This document shows positions 43,965-52,469 of a stretch of DNA of 64,000 nucleotides, piece after piece (the first letter of the stretch is position 1; the number at the start of each line of letters is the position of its first letter). The translations under genes and the position numbers were made by a program. The DNA comes from Sphingomonas sp. QA11 (GTDB lineage: Bacteria > Pseudomonadota > Alphaproteobacteria > Sphingomonadales > Sphingomonadaceae). The stretch spans positions 2,170,001-2,234,000 of the forward strand of contig NZ_CP098774.1 in NCBI RefSeq assembly GCF_028473665.1. The letters run 5' to 3'. Under the pieces are notes generated by a model. The model saw only the letters and a program-made list of their open reading frames with translations, was not told where the DNA came from and did not search any database.

Positions 43965-44411
43965 ATGGCGAATAGCAACTGGAATCCGATGAACACCCCC
44001 GGCCATTATTTCAGCCGGATCGCGCGGGGGCTGGCGCGGGTCGGCGATGTGAGGCTCCGGGAACTCGGCCTGGCGACAGCACAATTGCCGGTGCTCACAG
44101 CGCTCAAGGACGGGGCGCGGCTTTCCCAGACCGAACTGGCCCATTGGGCAAAGGTCGAACAGCCGACCATGGCGCAGCTTCTCGCACGGATGGAGCGGGA
44201 CGGTGTGATCCATCGCGAACCCGACCCCCGCGACCGGCGCAGCAGCCTCGTATCGCTGACGCAGGAGGCGCTCGCAAAATTGCCGGCGGGGCGCGTCGTT
44301 CTGGAAAGGGGAAACAGGGAAGCGACACAAGGCCTGACGGAAGAGGAGGTCAACCTGCTGCTCGACCTGCTGAGCCGTGTCCTCGCCAATGTGGAAGCGA
44401 TGGAATCCTGA
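43965..44411 (+). CDS. MarR family regulator
   Basis: 148 residues. Winged helix (LSQTELAHWAKVEQPTMAQLLARM), then EPDPRDRRSSLVSLT, the typical wing with DxRxxR. It has no clear Shine-Dalgarno sequence, and the operator lies up to its start. Likely represses itself and the divergent oxygenase. Confidence 0.92.
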   Translation: MANSNWNPMNTPGHYFSRIARGLARVGDVRLRELGLATAQLPVLTALKDGARLSQTELAHWAKVEQPTMAQLLARMERDGVIHREPDPRDRRSSLVSLTQEALAKLPAGRVVLERGNREATQGLTEEEVNLLLDLLSRVLANVEAMES

Positions 44412-44504
44412 TCATCGGCCGATGACGTATACGCGGGCAGGAGCACCACACCCCGCATTAGCGCCACGACGCCAAAACGGGTTGCGATTACCGCCTTTTC
44501 TTTC

Positions 44505-44529
44505 GGAAATGACCTCCCAGGTCATTTCC
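44505..44529. other. Perfect 11-bp hairpin at dehydrogenase 3' end
   Basis: GGAAATGACCT, CCC, AGGTCATTTCC. Ten bases after the stop of the minus-strand dehydrogenase and between convergent genes. No T-run on either side; may be a stem-only transcript end. Confidence 0.5.
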
Positions 44530-44538
44530 CGATCGCGT

Positions 44539-45591
44539 TCAGGCGCGCCCGATCAGCCGTCCGGCGATCATATCCGCCACGTCGGACGCCGGAGCGCCAC
44601 TGCGGTCGCTTTCATCCCAGACCTCTACGAGACGATCGGGGATGCGCGCGATTCGAGCCTCGACCTCGGCACGATCACCCTGGCCGAGATATTCAAGGCC
44701 GACATTGATGATGCCGCCCGCGTTGATGACGTAGTCCGGCGCGTACAGGATACCGCGCGCCGCGAGTTGGGCTCCGTCGGCCCGGGTCGCAAGCTGGTTG
44801 TTCGCGCCGCCAGCGACGATGCTGGTGCGCAGCGCGGCGATCGATTCGCCGGTGAGGATCGCACCGAGCGCATTGGGGCTGACGATATCAGCCTCGATAC
44901 CCAGGATCGCGTCCGCCGCTGCGGTCTCGGCGCCAAGCTCGGCAGCGAGCGCCGCTGCCTTGTCAGCGTTCACATCAGCCAGCGTAAGGCGCGCACCGTC
45001 CTTTGCAAGCAGCCGGGCAAGCCCGCCGCCGACGCTGCCGACGCCCTGGATCGCGACATGCACGCCCTTCATCGAATCCGCCGACAGGCCGCGCTTCGCC
45101 GCGGCCTTCACGCCGAGATACACGCCCATCGCCGTGAACGGTCCCGGGTCGCCGCCCGCGCTGCCCGCCGCGACTGGCAGGCCGGAGACGTGACGCGTCA
45201 TGGTCGCGATGATCTTCATGCTTGCCTCGGACATGCCGACATCCTCGGCCGTCACGTAGCGGCCGCCGAGCGAATCGACCGCCCGGCCGAATGCCTCGAG
45301 CTGCGGCACGGTGATCGAATCACCTGGATTCGCCGCCAGCACCACGCCCTTGCCGCCACCCATCGGCAGGCCGGCCATCGCATTCTTGAAGCTCATGCCA
45401 CGCGACAGGCGAAGCGCATCGGTGATCGCGCCGTCGCTGTCCGCATAGTGCCAGAAGCGCACGCCACCGGCCGCGGGGCCGAGCGTGGTCGAATGCACCG
45501 CGATCACCGCCTGAAGGCCGGACGTCGGATCGGTGAAGAGGTGCACGCCCTCATGATCGTCGAAATCGGGGAAGCCCCAGCCGCTGGTCAC
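44539..45591 (-). CDS. Leucine/branched-chain amino-acid dehydrogenase
   Basis: 350 residues from GTG 45591, with AGGAAAA six bases upstream; longer starts would run into tRNA-His. Glu/Leu/Phe/Val dehydrogenase family: catalytic Lys in PMGGGKGVV, NAD-binding IQGVGSVGGGLARLL. Deaminates an amino acid, most likely leucine or valine, to the keto acid with NAD. Confidence 0.9.
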   Translation of the reverse strand: MTSGWGFPDFDDHEGVHLFTDPTSGLQAVIAVHSTTLGPAAGGVRFWHYADSDGAITDALRLSRGMSFKNAMAGLPMGGGKGVVLAANPGDSITVPQLEAFGRAVDSLGGRYVTAEDVGMSEASMKIIATMTRHVSGLPVAAGSAGGDPGPFTAMGVYLGVKAAAKRGLSADSMKGVHVAIQGVGSVGGGLARLLAKDGARLTLADVNADKAAALAAELGAETAAADAILGIEADIVSPNALGAILTGESIAALRTSIVAGGANNQLATRADGAQLAARGILYAPDYVINAGGIINVGLEYLGQGDRAEVEARIARIPDRLVEVWDESDRSGAPASDVADMIAGRLIGRA

Positions 45592-45616
45592 ACGATTTTC
45601 CTGGGTGATGAAAAAA

Positions 45617-45694
45617 TGGGGCGACCGACGGGACTTGAACCCGCAACATCCGGCATCACAAGCCGACGCTCTAACCAATTGAACTACGATCGCC
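45617..45694 (-). tRNA. tRNA-His (GTG)
   Basis: 78 nt with encoded CCA and an extra 5' G. G-1 pairs with C73; acceptor GCGATCG/CGGTCGC, anticodon stem TCGGC/GCCGG, loop TTGTGAT, T-arm GCGGG TTCAAGT CCCGT. Encoded G-1 and C73 are the usual bacterial identity elements for histidine. Confidence 0.96.
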
Positions 45695-45841
45695 GCAGAG
45701 CCAGCGCCCCTAGCGGGGGAAAGCAGGCACCGTCAAGATGAGCGTTTCCCCTATCGCAATACCATCCGCCGCTCTCCTTCCGGCGACGCGTCGTATCGGC
45801 GGAAGCTTGGGCAATTCCGCCAGCTCCCGCGAATGGGAGAA

Positions 45842-46567
45842 TCAGAAGCGCCCCTCGATCGACAGCCTGTAGCCGTTCGGCGTGGCCTGGAAGCCGTTGA
45901 GGACCAGCTTCTCGATTGCGGCGGGATCTCCCGGTTGCACCGTCAGCTCGCCGCGGAATCGGCCCGTGGCCCATAGACGAAGCGCTACCGTCTCAGTTCC
46001 CGCCTGGCTGGCCAGCGGGAGCAACAGCGCTCCTGCGTCGCAACGCGCGGCTCCAGTCATGCCCTGGCCGAGATTGATGCCGGCAAGATCGCCGGAGATC
46101 GTCGCGCGCACACGCCCTTCGGCCTTCTCGCAATTCCCATCCTGGAAACGGACGCTGACATCGTCGAGTTCGAGCGCCGAGACCGGCACCGGCGCGAAGA
46201 CGGCACCCGCGGGGAGCGTCGCGGTCAGGTCATCCACGCCGAAGCTGTGGCGGCTGACCCCGATGGCACCGCGAAACGGCCGGGCGGAGCCTCGTCCCGG
46301 CCCGGCCAGGTCGATTCGCGCCCGCCCGACGAGGAGCTGGATCGGCGACAGCCCTGCCCGCAGATCGCCCAGCGCCACGCCGCCGAAGCTCGCCTCGCGC
46401 AAGGTCCCGTACCAGATGCTTCCGCTCACCTGACGCGCGGTAAGGCCGATATCACCGAGATCGAACCAACCCATGGCGAGGCGCAGCGGCAGCAGGGCGA
46501 TCAGCGCGACCACGAACACCGCGCCAAAAAAGGCGCGCGGCCCGGTCTTCAGTCGAATTCGTCTCAT
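45842..46567 (-). CDS. gspN: Type II secretion protein GspN
   Basis: 241 residues, one N-terminal membrane helix, then a beta-rich periplasmic domain with repeated GDLRAGLSPIQLLVGRARI-like strands. Last gene of the gsp operon; its start overlaps the end of gspM. Confidence 0.85.
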   Translation of the reverse strand: MRRIRLKTGPRAFFGAVFVVALIALLPLRLAMGWFDLGDIGLTARQVSGSIWYGTLREASFGGVALGDLRAGLSPIQLLVGRARIDLAGPGRGSARPFRGAIGVSRHSFGVDDLTATLPAGAVFAPVPVSALELDDVSVRFQDGNCEKAEGRVRATISGDLAGINLGQGMTGAARCDAGALLLPLASQAGTETVALRLWATGRFRGELTVQPGDPAAIEKLVLNGFQATPNGYRLSIEGRF

Positions 46568-47043
46568 TGCCCGCGGACCTTCAGCGAAAGCTGGGCCGAG
46601 ACGGTCTTGTCGCCATTATCGGCGGTGGAAAGCGAATCGACCAGGATGCCGGCGCTTTCGAGGCCCGCGATCCAGCCGAACAACGGGCCTGGCCGGGCGG
46701 TGGCGATAGTGATCTGCACCCGATTCGGCCCGTCTGCGGTCACGCTCGCCAGCGCGAAGCCCGCCTCATTGGCCCGGTCGCGGATGACCGTGTCGAGCTG
46801 CGCCTCGAGCGGCGCTGGCCGCTGGCGCTGGAGCGATTCCACTTCTTTCACACGGGCCTGAGTCTCGGCAAGCCGGATCAGCGCATCGGCATGGCGTTCG
46901 CGCGCCGAGGAGAGGCCGTCGGTGACCGGCCAGATGATGCCTGCCCAGACAAAGGTCAGTGCGGCCAGCGCGACCATGACCAGGAGCATCCGCTGCTCGC
47001 GCAGCGAGCGTCCGGTGAACCAGAGGCGCAGGCGCTCGATCAT
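46564..47043 (-). CDS. gspM: Type II secretion protein GspM
   Basis: 159 residues: short cytoplasmic start, membrane helix (about 20-38), coiled coil (ARERHADALIRLAETQARVKEV) and a ferredoxin-like C-terminus. Part of the inner-membrane platform with GspL. Overlaps neighbours by 4 nt. Confidence 0.85.
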   Translation of the reverse strand: MIERLRLWFTGRSLREQRMLLVMVALAALTFVWAGIIWPVTDGLSSARERHADALIRLAETQARVKEVESLQRQRPAPLEAQLDTVIRDRANEAGFALASVTADGPNRVQITIATARPGPLFGWIAGLESAGILVDSLSTADNGDKTVSAQLSLKVRGQ

Positions 47044-48131
47044 CGCGGGGTCACCGTCAGTTCGCTTGAGAAACGGCCGGCACTCGATTCGATCGTGCTT
47101 TGGCGGACGGCAAAGCCGTAGCTTTCTATCCGCAGGCGCAGATCGGTGATCTGCCCCTCGCTTTCCGCCGAAACCGTTGCCCGCAATTCGCCCCCGGCCC
47201 CGAAATTCAGGGTTCGTGCTTCTGCCCCCGGCACCGATCGGATCGCGGCGAACACCGCTGCGGCAGTCCGGCTGAAACCAGCGCCGCCGCCACGCAGGCC
47301 CGACAGACGCGTGTCGAGCTGGCGATCGGCATTGTTGACTGTCTCGCCGCGCGACAAGCCCTGGCGCGCGAGCAGGTCGGCCTGACGCTCGAGCGAATCG
47401 GCGGCGAGATTATTTTTCATGATCTGAACGAGGCTGATCAGCAGAGTCACGCTGAGGATCGCGACGGAAAGCCAGCCAAGCCGGCGGATCAGTCCCCAGT
47501 CGATGGAGAAGCGCCGGCGACGCGCGAACGGTCCCTGCCTGAGGTCGAGCGCGGGCGAGACCAGCGCGGCGGCGATCGCGGTTTCCAGTTCGTCGCGGCC
47601 AAGCACTGTCGGCGCGACCCCGCCAGTGACCAGTTCAGTCAGCCGCGCTTCGTCGGCGAAGCCGCTGGTCTGGCCGCGAACCACCCCCTCCCCGCCCAGA
47701 TCGGCGCGGAGATAGCCATGTTCCGGGCGGGGCAGCAGCATCGGCGACGGCACCAGCATCGCGGGATCGACCCCATGCGCGGCGAGCGTTTCGAGCCATG
47801 CCTGCATCTGCGCCCCGGAGACGACCGCGATCGGCCGTTCGGCATGGTCGCCCTCGCGTCCTACCGCGACGTGCAGTTCGCCGATCGGCGCAGCGCTGGC
47901 ATCGCTCACCAGCATCCGCGCAGCCGTCACTGCCTGAGCGGTCGAGCGATCCGGCAGTTCGGCCCAGTGCAGCGTGACCGCGTCAGCCGGCACGACGACG
48001 ATCGGCGGTTCCGAGTCACCGGGAAGATCGGGTAGCCCCTCGCCGCGCGTGGCGACCACGCCGTCGGCAACGCGCAGCCAGCGCCATGGCGCGTTGCCCG
48101 TGGGCAGGAAGAGGGTGAGCGAATCGGTCAT
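47040..48131 (-). CDS. gspL: Type II secretion protein GspL
   Basis: 363 residues: actin-like cytoplasmic domain in the first 220 residues, membrane helix near 237-257, then a periplasmic ferredoxin-like domain. Links the ATPase GspE to the inner-membrane platform. Confidence 0.88.
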   Translation of the reverse strand: MTDSLTLFLPTGNAPWRWLRVADGVVATRGEGLPDLPGDSEPPIVVVPADAVTLHWAELPDRSTAQAVTAARMLVSDASAAPIGELHVAVGREGDHAERPIAVVSGAQMQAWLETLAAHGVDPAMLVPSPMLLPRPEHGYLRADLGGEGVVRGQTSGFADEARLTELVTGGVAPTVLGRDELETAIAAALVSPALDLRQGPFARRRRFSIDWGLIRRLGWLSVAILSVTLLISLVQIMKNNLAADSLERQADLLARQGLSRGETVNNADRQLDTRLSGLRGGGAGFSRTAAAVFAAIRSVPGAEARTLNFGAGGELRATVSAESEGQITDLRLRIESYGFAVRQSTIESSAGRFSSELTVTPR

Positions 48132-49114
48132 GACTGCTCGCCCCAGTGCCGCGAGACGAGCCGCGCGGGAAGCTCCGTCGCGTCGATCAACGCATGTTCT
48201 TCCAGTTCGGCGCCCCCCACCGTCGCATCGACCTGCAACGCGAACCAGCCGGTCGTGACAGCGGTCTGCGCCATCGCGTCAGGCGGCGGCGTGATCGCAT
48301 CGAGGGAAGGCAGCTTCCAGAAGGCGCTGGTGCTTTCGAAGCCATTGGGCGGCCGGCGCAGCAGCACCTGCCGGGCGGCCTCGACCGTCATCGTGTCGGG
48401 CATGAGCATCGCGAGCAAGGGCGCCTGTTCCGGGAGCAAGGTGTTGACGTTGATCTTCGAGGGCTTGGCAATCGGCAACGTGCAGAGCCAGGGACGAAGC
48501 TTGGCGTAGATCTGCGGCGTGACGCCGGCGACGGCGCGCAACTCGCTCGGATCGGTCATCAGGGTATTGGCGGTACGATACGGAACCGCCTGGCCGCTAT
48601 AGCTCGAATCCTCGGCTCCCAGATCGAGCGGGCTCGTGTCGGTGTCGATCCAGTCGGACGCAGCAGCGGCGATCGATTCCCCCGACGCACTCGATCCGCC
48701 GACCAGCCGGATCAACCGCGCGAACTGGATACGCGACGGGGTAAAGGCGGCGTAGCTGCCGGGCGTGGTCTCGACCGCCAGGCTGTTGAGGTTGAAGCAG
48801 TTCCCTCCATCGGACACCTTCGCGGTGGCGAGACCGCCAGGGACCGGGAGCGGGATCGCCCGGCCGCTCCACCCGCCTGCCAGCGTCACACGGCTCTTGT
48901 CGCGCGACAGCAGATCGCTGACCTTGGTGAGCGCCAGTGTCTCCGCGGCGAGGCCATAGGCGCGGGCCTGGTCCATCGCGATGGCGTTGCCGCCAAGCCG
49001 GGTCGCGAGACGCAGCTTCTCCAGCGCGGTCGCGGCCAGCACCGCGATCACCGCGACGAGCAGCAGCACAGTGAGCAGTGCGGCACCACGTTCAGAAGGA
49101 CGGTCAGCCCCCAT
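48128..49114 (-). CDS. gspK: Minor pseudopilin GspK
   Basis: 328 residues from ATG 49114. Leader RPSERG followed by AALLTVLLLVAVIAVLA; as usual for GspK the +5 glutamate is missing. A large globular domain (INVNTLLPEQAPLLA is a family motif) caps the pseudopilus tip. Overlaps gspJ by 11 nt. Confidence 0.9.
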   Translation of the reverse strand: MGADRPSERGAALLTVLLLVAVIAVLAATALEKLRLATRLGGNAIAMDQARAYGLAAETLALTKVSDLLSRDKSRVTLAGGWSGRAIPLPVPGGLATAKVSDGGNCFNLNSLAVETTPGSYAAFTPSRIQFARLIRLVGGSSASGESIAAAASDWIDTDTSPLDLGAEDSSYSGQAVPYRTANTLMTDPSELRAVAGVTPQIYAKLRPWLCTLPIAKPSKINVNTLLPEQAPLLAMLMPDTMTVEAARQVLLRRPPNGFESTSAFWKLPSLDAITPPPDAMAQTAVTTGWFALQVDATVGGAELEEHALIDATELPARLVSRHWGEQS

Positions 49115-49817
49115 CGGGCACCTTTCGCTTGCCGTATCCGGCACCGACCAGGAACATTTGCCTGAACTCGATCCCGTCGTCGCGCAGGACACGCATCTCC
49201 ATCGCCTGGGGCAAGGCGTAGATCGGCGTCCCCTGCCAGCGATCGCTCCAGGCGCCGTTGATCCGATAACGGAGCGATACCTGGCGGACACGGGTGAGCA
49301 TCACCGCCGGCGTTAGTGGCTGCGCGCCATCAAGCATCGGATAGGCGATTCGTTCGAGCGCGCCGTTCGCGACGCGATATTCGACCTTCTGCTCGCTCGG
49401 GCGCGGTGCGGCATCCAGATTGTTCCAGCCGCCGCGCACGAGGCGAAGCATCGGTGCGCTGCCCGATCCCGGTTCGCCGGAAAAGGCGGGGAGCAGGTCT
49501 CCCGCCTCGTTGCGCGTCTGCCGCTCCATCGCCTGGGCGAGATCGGCCGCCAGGGCGGAGGACAGGCGATTGAGGGCCTGGACATCGTCGAGCTTCGCGT
49601 CGGTCGCTGCCTGCGCCCGGACGCTGAACGACAACAGCGCCACGCCAGCGGCGGCGAGCAGGCCGAAGATCAGGAGAGAGATCATCACCTCGACAAGCGT
49701 GAAGCCGTGTTCGGCGAAACGCCGAACGGGCGTGAAGCCGTGTTCGGCGAAACGCCGAACGGGCGTGAAGCCGCGCTCCTCCGCCTCTGCGGGCGCGCAG
49801 GAGGAGGAGCGTTTCAT
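49104..49817 (-). CDS. gspJ: Minor pseudopilin GspJ with repeated leader
   Basis: 237 residues. The mature start is HG/FTLVEVMISLLIFGLL, but the leader is extended by two identical 11-residue units (GFTPVRRFAEH) that each restart with the cleavage-like GFT. They come from a tandem 33-nt palindromic repeat. Only the last GFT is followed by Val-Glu and a hydrophobic helix, so this should be the peptidase site. Confidence 0.9.
   Translation of the reverse strand: MKRSSSCAPAEAEERGFTPVRRFAEHGFTPVRRFAEHGFTLVEVMISLLIFGLLAAAGVALLSFSVRAQAATDAKLDDVQALNRLSSALAADLAQAMERQTRNEAGDLLPAFSGEPGSGSAPMLRLVRGGWNNLDAAPRPSEQKVEYRVANGALERIAYPMLDGAQPLTPAVMLTRVRQVSLRYRINGAWSDRWQGTPIYALPQAMEMRVLRDDGIEFRQMFLVGAGYGKRKVPDGG
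49697..49772 (-). repeat. Tandem 33-nt palindromic repeat in gspJ leader
   Basis: Two exact 33-nt copies (49697-49729, 49730-49762) plus a partial third. Each holds TTCGGCG-AAA-CGCCGAA (49710-49726 and 49743-49759). The reading frame is kept because the unit is 11 codons. Confidence 0.9.
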
Positions 49818-50188
49818 GATGCCGCCCCGCCAATGGTCGCGACGCGCACCACCGTCAGATGTCCCCGTCGGCTCCCCGTCGAGTCGGCGACCTGGACATC
49901 GATGCTGAGGATTCGCGCATCGGCGGTCGGGCGCGTTTCGCGAGTCCAGGTCCAGGCCTTGCCGCCATTCTGCTCGACGCCCTTGGCAATGCCTACGCTC
50001 GGCGGTTTGGCGTCGGTCATCGCCTCGATCGCGACATTGCGCGCGACCATCTGCGCGATCAGCGTCGAATCGAGAATCGAGGTGCCGCGGATCGTCGCGC
50101 CCTCAAGCCGGATCAGGGCGAGCGCCGCCAGGCTGAACACCGCCAGCGCGACCATCATCTCGATGAGGGTGAATCCCCGGGACCTCAT
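49814..50188 (-). CDS. gspI: Minor pseudopilin GspI
   Basis: 124 residues. A short ordinary leader, MRSRG/FTLIEMMVALAVFSLAA, with Glu at +5. Unlike gspG, gspH and gspJ it has no palindromic insertion, so it shows what the uninterrupted leader looks like. Confidence 0.92.
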   Translation of the reverse strand: MRSRGFTLIEMMVALAVFSLAALALIRLEGATIRGTSILDSTLIAQMVARNVAIEAMTDAKPPSVGIAKGVEQNGGKAWTWTRETRPTADARILSIDVQVADSTGSRRGHLTVVRVATIGGAAS

Positions 50189-50703
50189 CAGCCGCCGACC
50201 TTTACCGATCCATCGGGCGCAATGCTGACGGAGACTTCCTCCGCATCGCGCTTCAGCCGCACGTCGAGCGGCCGGTCGGCGAGGCCGGTCGAATCGAACA
50301 TGATGCGCTGGCGACCACCGGCATCGGCGATGATCGCGCGAGTGCCCTTGCCCCAGCTTGTCACCCGCAGCGGCTTCTCGCCGATCGGTGCCCAGCTGCC
50401 ATGGGTCCGCTCGTCGAATCCATAGCCGCCGCCGGAAACCCAGACGCTCACCGGCCGCGCATCGACGATCGCCGATTGCTGCGCCGCGCGCGTCCGTGCC
50501 GCGAAGCGTGTCGCCTCATCGAGCAGCCGCCCGTGCGGATCCGGCAATGCCCAGACGACAGCAGCCGACGCCAGCCCGATGATCGTGATGACGATCATCA
50601 GTTCGATCAACGTAAAACCATATTCGGCGAAACGCCGAACGGGATTAAAGCCGCGGGCACGCTCTCGCGACCGCGCTCCTGGCAAGGCGGGCGTTCGGAA
50701 CAA
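50188..50703 (-). CDS. gspH: Minor pseudopilin GspH with one leader repeat
   Basis: 171 residues. Leader extended by one unit (GFNPVRRFAEY) before G/FTLIELMIVITIIGLAS. The N-terminal 16 residues before it are Arg-rich. Overlaps gspI by one base. Confidence 0.9.
   Translation of the reverse strand: MFRTPALPGARSRERARGFNPVRRFAEYGFTLIELMIVITIIGLASAAVVWALPDPHGRLLDEATRFAARTRAAQQSAIVDARPVSVWVSGGGYGFDERTHGSWAPIGEKPLRVTSWGKGTRAIIADAGGRQRIMFDSTGLADRPLDVRLKRDAEEVSVSIAPDGSVKVGG
50623..50639 (-). repeat. Palindromic element in gspH leader
   Basis: TTCGGCG-AAA-CGCCGAA, the same 17-nt palindrome as in gspJ, present once, within a diverged 33-nt unit. Confidence 0.88.
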
Positions 50704-51219
50704 CTACTGCCAGCTGCCGATATCGGCATCGGCTCCCTCGCCACCTTCCTTGTTGTCGGCGCCGAGCGTCCAGACGTCGGCATCGCCGTGTTGGCCCGGC
50801 GAGGCGTAGAGATAGGGGCGTCCCCACGGATCGTTGGGCAGGCGCTTGATATAGCCGCCACGCTGATACTTCGCCGGATCGGCACCGTCCGGTGCGGTCA
50901 CCAGAGCCTGCAGGCCCTGCGCCGTCGTGGGATAAACGTCATTCTGCAGCTTGTAATTGTCCAGAGCGCCCTCGATCGTCGAGATATCGGTCTTGGCCTT
51001 GATGACCTTGGCCTTCTCGCCGCTCGGGATGACGTTGATCGCGACGATCGTCGCGAGCAGTCCGAGGATGACGATCACGACCATCAGTTCGACAAGCGTG
51101 AAGCCGTGTTCGGCAGAACGCCGAACGGGCGTGAAGCCGTGTTCGGCAGAACGCCGAACGGGCGTGAAGCCTTCTTCGCGTTGGCGCTTGCGGATCGGGG
51201 CTTTTCGGGGGGTGTTCAT
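50704..51219 (-). CDS. gspG: Major pseudopilin GspG with repeated leader
   Basis: 171 residues from ATG 51219 (AGGA seven bases upstream; an ATG 12 nt earlier is possible). Leader carries two units GFTPVRRSAEH before G/FTLVELMVVIVILGLLATI. The C-terminal region with NDPWGRPYLYASPGQHGDADVWTLGADN is the calcium-binding loop of GspG. It builds the pseudopilus shaft. Confidence 0.95.
   Translation of the reverse strand: MNTPRKAPIRKRQREEGFTPVRRSAEHGFTPVRRSAEHGFTLVELMVVIVILGLLATIVAINVIPSGEKAKVIKAKTDISTIEGALDNYKLQNDVYPTTAQGLQALVTAPDGADPAKYQRGGYIKRLPNDPWGRPYLYASPGQHGDADVWTLGADNKEGGEGADADIGSWQ
51096..51171 (-). repeat. Tandem 33-nt palindromic repeat in gspG leader
   Basis: Two exact copies (51096-51128, 51129-51161) plus a partial third. 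Palindrome core TTCGGC-AGAAC-GCCGAA at 51109-51125 and 51142-51158. Both copies share the same two-base difference from the gspJ copies, which changes Phe to Ser. Confidence 0.9.
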
Positions 51220-51239
51220 GGCGGTCCTCATTATTGACC

Positions 51240-52469
51240 TCACTGGCCGGCGAGCGTGTTGAGCTGCAGGATCGGCAGCAGAATGGAGAGAACGATGGTG
51301 GCGACGATTCCCCCCATCAGGACGATGATCGCAGGCTCGAGCAGCGAGAGCGCGGTAGCGGTGAAGCGATCGAACTCGCGTTCCAGGTAATCGGCCGCGC
51401 GTTCGAGCATGTCGTCGAGCTGCCCCGCCGTCTCGCCCGAGGCGGCAAGATAGGTGAGTAGCGGCGGGAACACGCCGGCTCTGCGCATCGCCGCCGACAG
51501 GCTTCCGCCGCCACGGATCGATTCGACGATCTCGTCGGAGGCAAGGCGCAGGCGGCGATTGTGGATCGTGCCCGCGGTGAGGGTCAGGCCCTCGAGCAGC
51601 GGCAAGCGGCTCGCGACCATTGTAGCCAGGGTGCGTGCCATGCGTGCGGCGTGGAGGTCGCGGATCAGGCGCCCGAGCAACGGCAGCCGGAGCAGCCAGC
51701 TGTCGAAGGCGAGCTTGATCCCGGGGTCCTTGAGCGCGCGCCATATGCCGAACGTCGCGAGGGCGATGGCGATCAGGATCGCCCACCAATAGCCGACGAG
51801 AAAGGCGGAAATGCCGATCACGATCTTGGTCAACAGCGGCAGTTCCTGCCCGACCGTGTCGAACTGTTCGACCACCTGCGGCACGACGAACACCATCAGC
51901 GCCGTCACGACGCCCATCGCGACGACGGCCAGCACGGCGGGATACGCCAGCGTGGTGATGATCTTGCCGTTGATCTCCGCCTGGCGCTCGAGCAACACCG
52001 AAAGGCGCTCGAGGATCACCGGCAGCGAGCCCGAACGCTCGCCGGCGGAAACCATCGCGCGGTAGAGCGGCGGGAAGCTCTTCGGCTCGCGACCCATCGC
52101 CTCGGCCAGGCGGCGCCCCTCCACCACACCGGCATGGACGGACGCGACGATGGTGCGGACCGTCTCCTGCTCGGTCTGACGGGTAATCGTGCGAAGCGAT
52201 TCTTCCAGCGGCGAGACCCGGTTGAGCGTGGCGAGCTGGCGAGTGAACAGGGCGAGCTGCTTCGCCCCCATCTTCTTCGTGCCGAAGCGAAAATCGGAGA
52301 GCAGAGGCTTGCCCCGCGTCGCGGCCGGGCCTGATCCGGGCTCGACCTTCACGACATAGAGCCGCTTCCTGTCCAGCAGGACACGCGCGTCGTCGATCGA
52401 CTCGGCGGCGATATGCCCCCGCGTCTCGCGCCCGCGCGTGTCGATCGCCAGATAGTCGAAATCAGCCAT
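51240..52469 (-). CDS. gspF: Type II secretion inner-membrane protein GspF
   Basis: 409 residues; two related cytoplasmic helical domains (FTRQLATLNRVSPLEESL and RTLATMVASRLPLLEGLTL) and three membrane helices. Platform protein. Overlaps gspE by 8 nt; 20 nt before gspG. Confidence 0.94.
   Translation of the reverse strand: MADFDYLAIDTRGRETRGHIAAESIDDARVLLDRKRLYVVKVEPGSGPAATRGKPLLSDFRFGTKKMGAKQLALFTRQLATLNRVSPLEESLRTITRQTEQETVRTIVASVHAGVVEGRRLAEAMGREPKSFPPLYRAMVSAGERSGSLPVILERLSVLLERQAEINGKIITTLAYPAVLAVVAMGVVTALMVFVVPQVVEQFDTVGQELPLLTKIVIGISAFLVGYWWAILIAIALATFGIWRALKDPGIKLAFDSWLLRLPLLGRLIRDLHAARMARTLATMVASRLPLLEGLTLTAGTIHNRRLRLASDEIVESIRGGGSLSAAMRRAGVFPPLLTYLAASGETAGQLDDMLERAADYLEREFDRFTATALSLLEPAIIVLMGGIVATIVLSILLPILQLNTLAGQ

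Noticed and set aside
45592..45678. Longer N-terminus for the amino-acid dehydrogenase
   Set aside because: The extension would be translated from within tRNA-His; the GTG at 45591 has a ribosome-binding site and gives the family's normal start.
49697..51171. Gsp repeats as a CRISPR array
   Set aside because: The repeats are adjacent copies within coding frames, without variable spacers.
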